From the NCBI RefSeq assembly GCF_009765375.1, contig NZ_VTOK01000001.1:310001-374000 (forward strand): a stretch of 64,000 nucleotides of DNA, in the 5' to 3' direction. Shown here piece after piece: positions 36,864-45,359 of the stretch (its first letter is position 1; every line of letters starts with the position of its first letter). Position numbers and translations under genes: made by a program. The notes under the pieces are model-generated. The model was not told the origin of the DNA, ran no database searches, and saw only the letters and a program-made list of their open reading frames with translations. This DNA comes from Alteribacillus sp. YIM 98480. GTDB lineage: Bacteria > Bacillota > Bacilli > Bacillales > Marinococcaceae.

Positions 36864-37032
36864 TGTCTCTAATTTTACTAACGAAAAATATTCCTACAAA
36901 TGATAAAGAGGCAACTAGAAGATTTGAGAGAAACACTTAACTTTTTGACCGTTATAACGGATCTGCAGTAGGTTATTTTTAATTTGTATTTAAAATCGAA
37001 AAATAGGTAAAAACGTTAAGATAATATCCCTT

Positions 37033-37059
37033 ACCATATGAAACTATTAACATAATGTA
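37033..37059 (+). promoter_or_regulatory. Sigma-K-like promoter of the lysine-rich protein gene
   Basis: AC (37033-37034), 16-bp spacer, CATAATGTA (37051-37059) fits the sigma-K consensus AC-N16/17-CATANNNTA exactly. This predicts expression in the late mother cell during sporulation. Confidence 0.55.
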
Positions 37060-37081
37060 CTAAAGAAGGAGGTGATACTCT

Positions 37082-37330
37082 ATGTCAAGTAAATATATTT
37101 TCATCTGCAAAAAGCACAAGAAGTTTAATAAAAAGAACAATGATATGAAAAAGAATAGGAAAAAGAAGAGGAAGAAAAATCATAAAAAGCCATGTTTTGT
37201 TAATTGCTGCAAAAAGCATAGGAAGTTTAATAAAAAGAAGAAAAAAAATAATAATATGAAGCATTTTAAGAAAAATAATTTCAAGAAAAGGAAGAAAAAT
37301 AATAAAAAGAAAGTAGTTTGTTATATTTAG
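37082..37330 (+). CDS. Lysine/asparagine-rich repeat protein, probable spore coat component
   Basis: 82 residues, roughly half lysine, with Asn, Arg and His making up much of the rest, and five cysteines. Two imperfect repeats are visible: CKKHKKFNKKNND then KKRKKNHKK, and CCKKHRKFNKKKKK then KKRKKNNKK. The gene has an excellent AAGGAGGTGAT ribosome site and a sigma-K-like promoter. Highly basic short repeats of this sort occur in coat and exosporium proteins such as CotG. I recognise no exact family. Low sequence complexity means that a chance frame must be considered, but the ribosome site and promoter argue for a real gene. Confidence 0.6.
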   Translation: MSSKYIFICKKHKKFNKKNNDMKKNRKKKRKKNHKKPCFVNCCKKHRKFNKKKKKNNNMKHFKKNNFKKRKKNNKKKVVCYI

Positions 37331-37341
37331 GAAAACCTTCT

Positions 37342-37377
37342 AACTGACAAGAGTGGCCACTCTTCAGTTCAATTGGT
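37342..37377 (+). terminator. Hairpin after the lysine-rich protein gene
   Basis: AACTGACAAGAGTGG (37342-37356) pairs with CCACTCTTCAGTT (37357-37369) with a bulge, and GTTTTTTG follows at about 37380. Probable terminator. Confidence 0.55.
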
Positions 37378-38145
37378 AAGTTTTTTGATGCCATCATAAT
37401 TTAAATAAATGTTGAACAAGGGAATACTCTTCTATCTCCGTTTGATTGATAAGGGGGGTATTCCTTTAATATGTTTAAAACTTCGCTAAAACAGTTATTT
37501 TTATTCATGTAATCGATAACACGAAGATAGAGTAACACAGTCAGATCTATTACAGGCACCCATCAATTTCAATTAGAATATCCACATAAACTGATTGCCT
37601 AAAATCCATTTATTTAGAAAGACGAGGACCACTTGGGTAATCGTAGTAGGATAGAGCAGCAGTAATAGTGGAGATGCAAAATCTTATATGGTGTATAAAC
37701 CAAAGTTAGTAATGATAAGACTCACTAATGCTAATATACCCAGGTGAAATAGGATACTTAAGAGTACGTGCTCGAAAATATTCAGAAACTGAAGCTGTGC
37801 AGGTTACTGTAGCTAATCCTGTTAACAGACAATAATCACTAAAATAATGGTTCCTGTTGATCCTAATAAAATAGTCGCTATATTTGTCATGTTTCTCCGA
37901 TGTTTTCAGAAGTTAAAACCATAATCGATTTGTTTTTCAGTTTTTCTTCTAGTGAATAGCTGTGAATTACTTGCTATTTATTAATTAAATCCAAATAGTT
38001 TTTATATCAAGTTAAACATTTTCTGTTGTACTAAATACGAATAGGGCTGCCTAATGCCCTGGTTCTTAATTTTAGATACATAGCAAAAGGTATGAAAAAG
38101 TCCCTTTAATTTTTTTGGGAGCCTGGTATTACTAGTTAAAACAAT
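37378..38145. other. Gene-poor 770-bp stretch with decayed coding fragments
   Basis: No intact gene. A frame near 37737-37832 reads GYLRVRARKYSETEAVQVTV to a stop, like a piece of an Ig-like or fibronectin-like surface-protein domain. Adjacent frames upstream are full of stops. The rest is AT-rich without recognisable RNA structure. Confidence 0.35.
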
Positions 38146-38174
38146 TTGACTTATAATAGACAAGTGTTTATTAT
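38146..38174 (+). promoter_or_regulatory. Sigma-A promoter of psuK-psuG
   Basis: TTGACT (38146-38151), exact 17-bp spacer, TATTAT (38169-38174), 41 bp before the psuK ATG. Confidence 0.65.
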
Positions 38175-38215
38175 ATAAACAAAAGTTAAATAACTATGTG
38201 TCGAGGCGATCCCTT

Positions 38216-39322
38216 ATGAATAAAAAAGAACAATTAATATTAGAATGGATAAGAAAAAATCCATATATTTCTCAAAATGAACTAGCAGGTGCACTTCAAC
38301 TGTCAAGGTCGGCCGTGGCAGGATACATCTCCTCCTTAATAAAGCAGGGAAAGATTATTGGAAGGGCTTATGTCCTGCCCGAAAGTGGTCGTATTACTTG
38401 TATTGGAGGGGCAAACGTTGATCGCAAGTCAATATTAAAGGGTTCTATACAATTTGGTACGTCGAATCCGGTGACTGTTTCTCAGACATGCGGCGGTGTC
38501 GCAAGGAATATCGCTGAAAACCTTGGGCGCCTTGATATTACTACTTCACTATTAACAGTTGTCGGTAACGATCAAGAAGGTGAATGGCTGCTTGAGACAA
38601 CCAATCCGTATGTAAATATAAGTCAAACGATGAGAATACCACAAATGAATACCGGTACGTACACTGCGGTGCTGAACGACAAAGGAGAGATGCTCATCGC
38701 CCTATCGGATATGGAAATATGTGATGCAGTGGGTCACGAATTTATTAATAAAAGGTGGAACCATATAGCATCCTCATCCATTGTTTTACTTGATACAAAT
38801 TTCCCTGATGAAGTACTGAAAACAGTGATTGAACAATGTCATCAGGAGAAAATCCCGCTTTGCATCGCTCCAGTTTCTTCACCTAAGATAAAAAAACTAC
38901 CTGAAGATCTAAAAGGGGTCACCTGGTTTGTAGTCAATGTTGATGAGGCGATGGCGCTGACAGGGGCAGCATCAGATGATTTACAGGGAGCCAGTGACCG
39001 AATGATAGACTGTGGTGTCAAAAACGTAATTATTACCCGTGGGAAGAAAGGGATTTTTTATAAAACCGAACGAGGGGACCAAGGAATAATTTCAGCACCG
39101 AAAACGAATGTAGTCGATGTAACCGGAGCAGGCGATTCGTTTATTTCAGGATTTTTATTCGGTATGAACAAAGGTACGTCATTTAAAAAGGCGTGTAAGT
39201 TAGGTATGGCGTGCTCAATGATTACTTTGCAAACAAAAGAAACAGTTAACACAAAGCTTCATATGGATTTGTTGGATGAAACATATAATCGTATTTTTAC
39301 CGAGGAGGAAACGGAAAAATGA
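38216..39322 (+). CDS. psuK: Pseudouridine kinase with N-terminal helix-turn-helix
   Basis: PfkB-family kinase phosphorylating pseudouridine to its 5'-phosphate. About 368 residues: a winged HTH (about 1-55, with [22 protein letters not shown] in parts) precedes the kinase domain. GGANVDRKS opens the ribokinase fold and [14 protein letters not shown] (about 300) carries the catalytic Asp. The HTH may let it regulate its own operon, as proposed for related fusions. It overlaps psuG by four bases. The start at 38216 uses GAGGCGA. Confidence 0.87.
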   Translation: MNKKEQLILEWIRKNPYISQNELAGALQLSRSAVAGYISSLIKQGKIIGRAYVLPESGRITCIGGANVDRKSILKGSIQFGTSNPVTVSQTCGGVARNIAENLGRLDITTSLLTVVGNDQEGEWLLETTNPYVNISQTMRIPQMNTGTYTAVLNDKGEMLIALSDMEICDAVGHEFINKRWNHIASSSIVLLDTNFPDEVLKTVIEQCHQEKIPLCIAPVSSPKIKKLPEDLKGVTWFVVNVDEAMALTGAASDDLQGASDRMIDCGVKNVIITRGKKGIFYKTERGDQGIISAPKTNVVDVTGAGDSFISGFLFGMNKGTSFKKACKLGMACSMITLQTKETVNTKLHMDLLDETYNRIFTEEETEK

Positions 39323-40242
39323 ATGTCAAAGATGATGTACTTGTATTCTCAAAAGAATTAAAGGACGCTATGCAAAATAATAAGCCTGTCGTAGCGCTTG
39401 AATCGACAATTATTTCACATGGTATGCCCTACCCGCAAAATGTTGAGACGGCATTAGAAGTAGAAGATCTTATTCGTGACAATGGTGCCATCCCTGCAAC
39501 AATTGCAATAATAGATGGCAAAATAAAAATAGGGTTGACGAAGGATGAAGTTGAATTTTTAGGTCAAAGTAATGAAGTAGAAAAGGTGAGCCGAAGAGAT
39601 TTACCGTATGTCATTGCAGTAAAAAAACATGGGGCAACAACGGTTGCAGGAACAATGATTTGTGCAAGCATGGCCGATATTAAAGTTTTCGCAACAGGAG
39701 GGATTGGCGGCGTTCATCGTGGTGCACAGATAACGATGGATATTTCTGCTGACCTAGAGGAGCTTGCGAAAACTGATGTAGCTGTAGTCTGTGCTGGTGT
39801 TAAGTCCATTTTAGATTTAGGCCTTACACTTGAATATCTTGAAACAAATGGTGTACCAGTAATTGGTCATAACACGGATATATTACCAGCTTTCTATACA
39901 AGAACGAGTCCTTTCAAGGTGGATTACCGTCTGGATTCACCGGAAGAAATCGCTAATGTTATTGATACGAAACAGGAAATCGGTTTAAGTGGCGGTATGG
40001 TAGTTGCCAATCCAATTCCGGAAAAAGATGCTCTGGATGAAACGTATATCAGCTCCATTATTGATCATGCAGTGAAGGAAGCTGAAGAAAAGAATATTTT
40101 AGGAAAAGAGGCCACACCGTTTATTTTAGACAAAGTCAAAACACTTACTGAAGGAAAAAGTCTTAAAGCTAACATCGGACTTGTAAAGCACAATGCAGTT
40201 GTTGGCGCTAAAATTGCTGCTAATTGCAAGCACGGCTTTTGA
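39319..40242 (+). CDS. psuG: Pseudouridine-5'-phosphate glycosidase
   Basis: Cleaves pseudouridine 5'-phosphate to uracil and ribose 5-phosphate. 307 residues, normal length. [16 protein letters not shown] (about 27-42), [19 protein letters not shown] (about 124-135) and the lysine in AGVKSILDL (about 158) are the family's active-site stretches. Translationally coupled to psuK. No nucleoside transporter follows; the next kilobases are mobile-element debris. Confidence 0.93.
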   Translation: MNVKDDVLVFSKELKDAMQNNKPVVALESTIISHGMPYPQNVETALEVEDLIRDNGAIPATIAIIDGKIKIGLTKDEVEFLGQSNEVEKVSRRDLPYVIAVKKHGATTVAGTMICASMADIKVFATGGIGGVHRGAQITMDISADLEELAKTDVAVVCAGVKSILDLGLTLEYLETNGVPVIGHNTDILPAFYTRTSPFKVDYRLDSPEEIANVIDTKQEIGLSGGMVVANPIPEKDALDETYISSIIDHAVKEAEEKNILGKEATPFILDKVKTLTEGKSLKANIGLVKHNAVVGAKIAANCKHGF

Positions 40243-40337
40243 ATTAACAAGAGAAGATGATATTCGAAAAAAGAGAAACTAAATTGGATGCTCAATGTAT
40301 TTTTATCTAATAAATAATTGTAGAAATCATAGGCTAC

Positions 40338-40702
40338 AGTGCTGGGCCTCGCAAAGACGAAGCTTTCGTTCAACGCGCCTGCATCTGTTAAATATAATCT
40401 TCATCAGCTGGAGTTATTCCACACGGGGAGAGAAAGCAAGTTTAAGAACCAACTCATTGATTAGGCATTTGAAACCTTTGGCATTGAGCGATCTTTGAGT
40501 GAGAAATGAACGCCATATGACAATACCGTCGCTGAAGATACCTTTAAGACCATTAAAATAGAATTTATCCACAACCGCAACTTCCCTAACCAGTATGGAC
40601 TTTCCCTTAAACTTTTGATTACGTTCATTGGTTTAACAACATTCGCATTCATGAATCACTAGATTACTTAACGCCGGCTGAATACAAGCCTATGCACCTT
40701 TA
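40338..40702 (+). pseudogene. IS3-family (IS150-like) transposase OrfB remnant
   Basis: C-terminal about 120 codons of a DDE transposase, spread over three frames with two internal stops. AGPRKDEAFVQRA, then YNLHQLELFHTGRE, FKNQLID-stop-AFETFGIERSLSEK, TPYDNTVAEDTFKTIKIEF with the DDE glutamate, and after a frameshift DYVHWFNNIRIHESLDYL to the stop. The N-terminal half and both inverted repeats are missing. Inactive. Confidence 0.78.
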
Positions 40703-40736
40703 AATATTTGTCCAGTTTAGTATTGACATACCATAC

Positions 40737-40835
40737 TTGTAGAAAAAAAGAGAAGGCACTCTATCATAAATGTATGCTTTGCCGAGCAAATACATTTAGA
40801 AGAGAGACCTTCTCATGCAGTCTATTATTTATCTT
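40737..40835 (+). mobile_element. ISLre2-type left end, second copy
   Basis: GTAGAAAAAAAGAGAAGGCA through the ACCTTCTCATG segment repeats the sequence at 6673-6750 with few changes. At 6672 it is followed by transposase remains; here only the end survives and the following bases are unrelated. An internal inverted pair, GAGAAGG and CCTTCTC, brackets the segment. Confidence 0.65.
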
Positions 40836-41144
40836 CTTTTTTATGTAAATTAACCGTAAAGTTAGAAACTTTTATACCGGAAGGAGGAGATAAATGTGTG
40901 GAATAGAAATAGCATACATGACCTGGTGGAGGACTATCAACTGGTCCAAAACCTTATATGAGTAATATTTCACCTTGACTTGTTTTTGTTAAAGAACTTG
41001 AAAAACGTGGGTTAAATCAATATGCTGAAATAATAAGAAACATCATTTGAATTAACGAGATGAACGTAGATATCATAGCCGATGATTGCGTTGTTGATCA
41101 TCAATAAAAAGTAATTGAAAAATAACATGGTGTTAATTTTATTT

Positions 41145-41345
41145 TCATTCTGCCAAATATCGATAAAATGTAGCTCCTCCAATCCCGGTGGCATCCAATA
41201 TCTCCTGAATACTGTACTCTTTACTATGATACATCTTAAAGTCCAAATCCAGTTTGGATTGATCTTCTGTCTTTTCTTCTTCGAGCTCTTGCTGCGTCTA
41301 GCCCTGACTTTGTACGTTCTGAAACGATACTGCGTACCATTTTCT
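41145..41345 (-). pseudogene. Serine recombinase (resolvase/invertase) C-terminal remnant
   Basis: On the minus strand one frame gives RTKSGLDAARARRRKDR, then after a frameshift another gives EDQSKLDLDFKMYHS and YSIQEILDATGIGGATFYRY to a stop. This is the linker and HTH_7 DNA-binding end of a Tn3-type resolvase or invertase. The catalytic domain is absent. The surrounding 40836-41144 and 41346-41599 contain only scraps, including a well-placed GGAGGAG before a 24-codon frame near 40894. Confidence 0.65.
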
Positions 41346-41713
41346 TCAGTTACCCTTCTATATTTCATAATTTTCATCTATTTCTTCTTCTGATAGTTTT
41401 TGAAGCTCCTACTGAATTGGCAGAAAAATGAACCTACTCCGATAACCCTGTTAAAATTTCTTAAAACTTTATCATCCTCTCCATTTATTAACAATCTTTT
41501 TCATTGTAACAACCACTAAATATATAGCTACAATTAGTATTTTAGTCTCTGTTATACTAAGACTTTCCAGAGTATTTCCTTATTGAGTAAATTTCATAAA
41601 TCTCAGCCCTTGTTGTTCAAGGGTTCCAAGGCATAAAAAAGGAAGTACCTTCCCAAATCCAGTATAATGGTAGTCGACGAAAACATCCCAAAAAGACTGG
41701 AGGAGTACTTCCT

Positions 41714-43064
41714 ATGACCATTATACGACAAATGAGTTTATTTAGCATGCAAGAATTATATGAGATGGAACCTTCCCAACGTTATGATGCGATTATTTCA
41801 GCTATCGATCTGCCTTCGATTGTCCACGAGGTGACGAAAACATCCCACCTTGGGGGGACCAGAAGCATTGAATTATCCAGCGATGGTCATCTCTATTTTG
41901 ATCCGTCTTGTCGAAAGAATTCCGACGATAAAACACTTAAACAAGCGTCTAAACGAAGACTTAGCCTTTAAAAGAAACTGCGGTTTTCTTGTTTCCGATC
42001 CAGTTCCATCTGAAGCATCCTATTCTCGACTGCTAACGAAGCTAGAGAAATCCACCGTTTTAGTTAAAGCTCAAGAAAAAGTAGTTCTCCAAGCGATCGC
42101 TGAAGGATTTATTACCGATGATACGGTGGAGCCTTATACCACGCATTTTGAAGCGCGCCATCAGGCTCCACCCACGGAAGAGAAGTCAAAAGAGGAACCG
42201 AAAAAGCGTGGACGTAAATCAAAGAACATGAACAATGGCTCATCGAACAAGCGGAAAAAGAAGCGAATCTCCCGTTATTCGAAAAGAAAATCGAAGCACA
42301 GTTAGATGTCCCTTTGGCTCCATTACGTCAGGAGGTTCCCCAAAACCCAACATGGGGTGTGAAAAAAACAGCGAAGGAAAAAACGTGTTCTGGTATGGCT
42401 ACAACGGCCATTTAGCCGTTGGAACGTCAAGCCAATACATTCTTCAATCGATTTTCTCATCAGGAAACTTAAACGATGGCAAAACCGCGATTCCTTTATT
42501 AAAAGGAATCCATGAACGACTATCTTTAGCCTCTCTTCGTTATCAAACGATGGATGCCGGTTATGATTTTGAACCGATTTATGAACAGGTCCATCGTATG
42601 GGGCAGCAGTCCGTCATTGCCTACAATAAGCGAAATGAAGGAGAAATCGTTGGCTTTGACGAGCATTTCGCACCAACCTGTGTCAGAGAACATTCTTATC
42701 GGTATGATAGTTTTGATTCCAAGCACGAAACATTAAAATATACACGACCAAAAGAGTGTCAAGACTGCCCTTTAGCCAATGATGGACTCTGTCAAAAGGT
42801 ATATAAAGTCAAAACGACGACCGATCTTCGCAAGTACACAGCACCCACCCGCGAGAGGTTCAAATGCTTGGAAAGCCATTTTTAAACGTCGCACCGCAGT
42901 TGAACGAGTAAATGCTTATTTAAAAGAGTTTTTTTCAACTAAATAATGTTCGACATTGTTCAGGGAAACGAGCCAACATTCACTTTGATCTCGTCGCCTT
43001 CGTTTACAATGCTTCTAAACTCATCGTATTCGTGCTAGCCACAAGCAACAACAAGCTCATAAGT
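41714..43064 (+). pseudogene. Broken DDE transposase (IS1182/IS4-like)
   Basis: Nearly full-length transposase split by frameshifts near 41845, 42225 and 42860. Pieces in order: RQMSLFSMQELYEM, GGPEALNYPAMVISILIRLV, SEASYSRLLTKL, VFWYGYNGHLAVGTSSQYIL, LRYQTMDAGYDFEPIY, CQDCPLANDGLC, FKRRTAVERVNAYLKEFF. The first catalytic Asp region reads VEPYTTHFEA where relatives have an Asp before Ala-Thr-His, so the active site is also damaged. A hairpin of GGAAGTAC and GTACTTCC lies just upstream (about 41641-41713). No clear terminal repeats were seen. Confidence 0.75.
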
Positions 43065-43421
43065 TTTTAGAAAAATGGATGTAAAAATTCTGTCCGTCTC
43101 TGAATTTTTAAATCAAGCAATTATGAAATTGATTCTATTAACAATTTTTAAAAAATATTTAAAATAGTAAATTTAATCGAAATGTTTTTATTAAGTTTTA
43201 TTAGAAAGCTATAACGTATAGCTGGTGGCATATTTACGATATAATCTTTTTTAAACCAATAGTAATCTATACGGTTGATTGTACCAATGGTGGCTCATTA
43301 GTATGCCGTATATCATTGAATTTTACGCCATGTAATTTCCTTCTTTACAGGGTCTTTTGGAATTTTGCCGGTTTTGTTAAATGAAGGGAATGTACCTTTT
43401 TTAATCATGCAGTAATTAGTA
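43065..43421. other. Gene-free AT-rich gap
   Basis: Nothing recognisable between the transposase remnant and the promoter at 43422. Confidence 0.5.
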
Positions 43422-43450
43422 TTGACAAGTAAAAAAATGTATAGTAGTGT
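43422..43450 (+). promoter_or_regulatory. Promoter upstream of the tct transporter genes
   Basis: TTGACA (43422-43427) followed after 17 bp by the weak -10 TAGTGT (43445-43450). An alternative TATAGT is only 12 bp away. The GntR-type operator begins 7 bp further on. Confidence 0.5.
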
Positions 43451-43457
43451 TATATAC

Positions 43458-43473
43458 ACTTACATGCAAGTTG
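43458..43473. promoter_or_regulatory. Operator-like site 1 (GntR/FCD type)
   Basis: ACTTACATGCAAGTTG, identical to 46946-46961 including the AATT that follows, and two bases different from 59766-59781. The core is a near-palindrome around CATG. Position over the transcription start suits repression. Confidence 0.65.
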
Positions 43474-43546
43474 AATTTAAAGTGAACTTCTCACTTATAG
43501 GAGGTGTTGCATTAAAGCGTATAAACATTGAAGGAGGGTGATTGCT

Positions 43547-43692
43547 ATGAACATTCAAAGGTGAATTACTACTTGAAAGAACCATATTTTTTCATTTTAA
43601 TTTTCTAAATAATCGAAATTGGTAAAAATATCGCTGGAGTTGCTCAGATTACATTGGTAATTAATATAACATTATGGTTTTATACTGTCTGA
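43547..43692 (+). pseudogene. Possible broken small membrane protein gene
   Basis: AAGGAGGGTG precedes ATG 43547, which opens a five-codon frame. In a frame two bases over, GTG 43561 reads NYYLKEPYFFILIF, one TAA, then IIEIGKNIAGVAQITLVI and NITLWFYTV to a stop at 43692: a single frame with one internal stop and a hydrophobic profile. A small membrane protein lost by point mutations is likely. The 43693-43821 gap is the tctC leader. Confidence 0.4.
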
Positions 43693-43821
43693 AAAACTGT
43701 CCAAATCAAACAAGAATTATCCATATCGTCGTTTTATTAGAAAAGTCTGTCTGTGATGGAAGTGTTATGTTGTGTTTTTGCATAGATAATTAATTTTTAA
43801 TGAATATATGGGAGGGATAAA

Positions 43822-44853
43822 ATGATAAAACAGTCTTCATCTCTACTTTTAAGAGTATGTTTATTAACATTTTTTGCATTTTTACTTACCGGTTGTGGTG
43901 GTCAAAATGCATCTGAAACAGCTAGTGATGAAGAAACAACGAATGCATCAGAAGGTGATCAAGAGTCCAATGAAAATTCTTCATACCCAGAAAAACCTAT
44001 TACTATTTATTCACTATTTGGTTCTGGAGGAGCAGTTGATCAAAGTGTTCGATTGTTAGCAGATGAACTAGAAACAATATTGGATACAGAAGTGAATATA
44101 GAAATTTTGGAAGGTGCCGGTGGTTCGGTGGCAATAACGCAGTTAAGTAATGAGGAGCCAGACGGATATACATTATCAGCATTTGCTAATACGCCGTTTC
44201 TTGCAACCCAAACCGAAGATCTGGAATATAAAGTAGATGACTTTACTTTTGTTTCATCCTATGTTTACGCTTATCACCCTCTTATGGTGTCCTCGGACAG
44301 CCAGTGGGAAAATATTGATGAATTGATTGAATGGGCAAAAGACAATCCAGGAAAGCTTACCTGGTCTGGAGGATCACCTCAGAGTCCGACAACAATTACA
44401 ACACAAATAATGTTTGATGAAGCTGGAGTTGAAGCAGAGTACGTACCATATGATGGAGGAAACGAGGCTATGACTGCTTTAATGGGTGGACATCTTGATG
44501 CTGCTATAGCTGCAGATTACGCAGGTCCACTTGAAGCTGGAGATGTCAGATTATTGGCTGAAGCAAGTGGTGAATCAGACCCTGATATGGATATACCGAC
44601 GTATGGTGAACTTGGTTATTCAGAAGGCTTTTTACAGCAGTATGGCATAGTAGCACCAGAAGGTTTACCTTCAGAAATTACTCAAACACTGAATGATGCA
44701 ATTGCAGAGGCAGTTCAGCAAGACGACTATGTTGAAGCTATTGAGAACATGGAATTGGAGCCTCTTCATATAGGATCAGAGGAACTAGGAACTCAAATAA
44801 GAAAAGAAGTTGAAACAGTAGGGGAATTCTTGGAAGATGAAGGAAATGAGTGA
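43822..44853 (+). CDS. tctC: Tripartite tricarboxylate transporter binding lipoprotein (TctC/Bug)
   Basis: Solute receptor of the TTT family, 343 residues. A lipoprotein signal ends at LLTGCG (Cys about 25), then an acidic linker. YPEKPITIYSLFGSGGAVDQSVR (in parts) is the typical start of the Bug fold; GAGGSVAITQLSNEEPDGYT carries the ligand-binding loop. Bug proteins bind carboxylates, or sometimes nicotinamide or sugars; the ligand here is unknown. It overlaps tctB by a few bases and lies downstream of operator site 1. Confidence 0.9.
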   Translation: MIKQSSSLLLRVCLLTFFAFLLTGCGGQNASETASDEETTNASEGDQESNENSSYPEKPITIYSLFGSGGAVDQSVRLLADELETILDTEVNIEILEGAGGSVAITQLSNEEPDGYTLSAFANTPFLATQTEDLEYKVDDFTFVSSYVYAYHPLMVSSDSQWENIDELIEWAKDNPGKLTWSGGSPQSPTTITTQIMFDEAGVEAEYVPYDGGNEAMTALMGGHLDAAIAADYAGPLEAGDVRLLAEASGESDPDMDIPTYGELGYSEGFLQQYGIVAPEGLPSEITQTLNDAIAEAVQQDDYVEAIENMELEPLHIGSEELGTQIRKEVETVGEFLEDEGNE

Positions 44854-44855
44854 AA

Positions 44856-45329
44856 ATGAGTAAACAAGTTGAATCATTGTTTTACCTGGCCATAGCTGTT
44901 ACCTGTCTATTCTTAGTATTTATGGTATTTCCAGAAAATATCCCTCAAGGTACCGGGGATAGGCAAGGTGTGTCGTCCGGTTTTTTTCCTACTATGGCGG
45001 TAACTATCATATTTATTACATCAATTTTGGAAGCGATATCATTAACTAGGTCTAAAGATAAAAACGAAGTTAGAGCCATATGGTCGGAAGGAGATGTAAA
45101 ACGCGCCGCAATAATTTTTGCGGCGTGTATAACCTACGTATTTATTGCTTTAGAAACTGTTGGTTTTTATATAGCCACCCCCGTTTTTTTGATAGGAGTT
45201 ATATGGTTTTTGGGTGAGAAAAGTTGGTGGAAACTTATAACAGCAGCGGTTGTGGTTATATTAATTGTTCATTTTCTGTTGGCAGTACAGTTGGGAGTAA
45301 CCCTTCCTCAGGGTTTCTTTTCTGATTAA
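44856..45329 (+). CDS. tctB: Tripartite tricarboxylate transporter small subunit (TctB)
   Basis: About 157 residues with four hydrophobic helices, the normal TctB form. GVSSGFFPTMAVTIIFITSILEA (about 35-57) has the usual loop and second helix. ATG 44856 is chosen; GTG 44850 overlaps the tctC stop. Membrane partner of TctA. Confidence 0.85.
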   Translation: MSKQVESLFYLAIAVTCLFLVFMVFPENIPQGTGDRQGVSSGFFPTMAVTIIFITSILEAISLTRSKDKNEVRAIWSEGDVKRAAIIFAACITYVFIALETVGFYIATPVFLIGVIWFLGEKSWWKLITAAVVVILIVHFLLAVQLGVTLPQGFFSD

Positions 45330-45359
45330 AAATCTTATTTTAAACCCGGAGGTGAGATA

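Noticed and set aside
36863-36940. 25-codon ORF MSLILLTKNIPTND
   Set aside because: No ribosome site, and it begins inside the desaturase-tail copy.
37082-37330. Lysine-rich ORF as an AT-rich chance frame
   Set aside because: Considered, but the exact promoter, strong ribosome site and internal repeats made a real gene more likely; kept as a feature.
40065-40373. 102-codon minus-strand frame over the psuG 3' end
   Set aside because: Mostly antisense to psuG, without a start signal.
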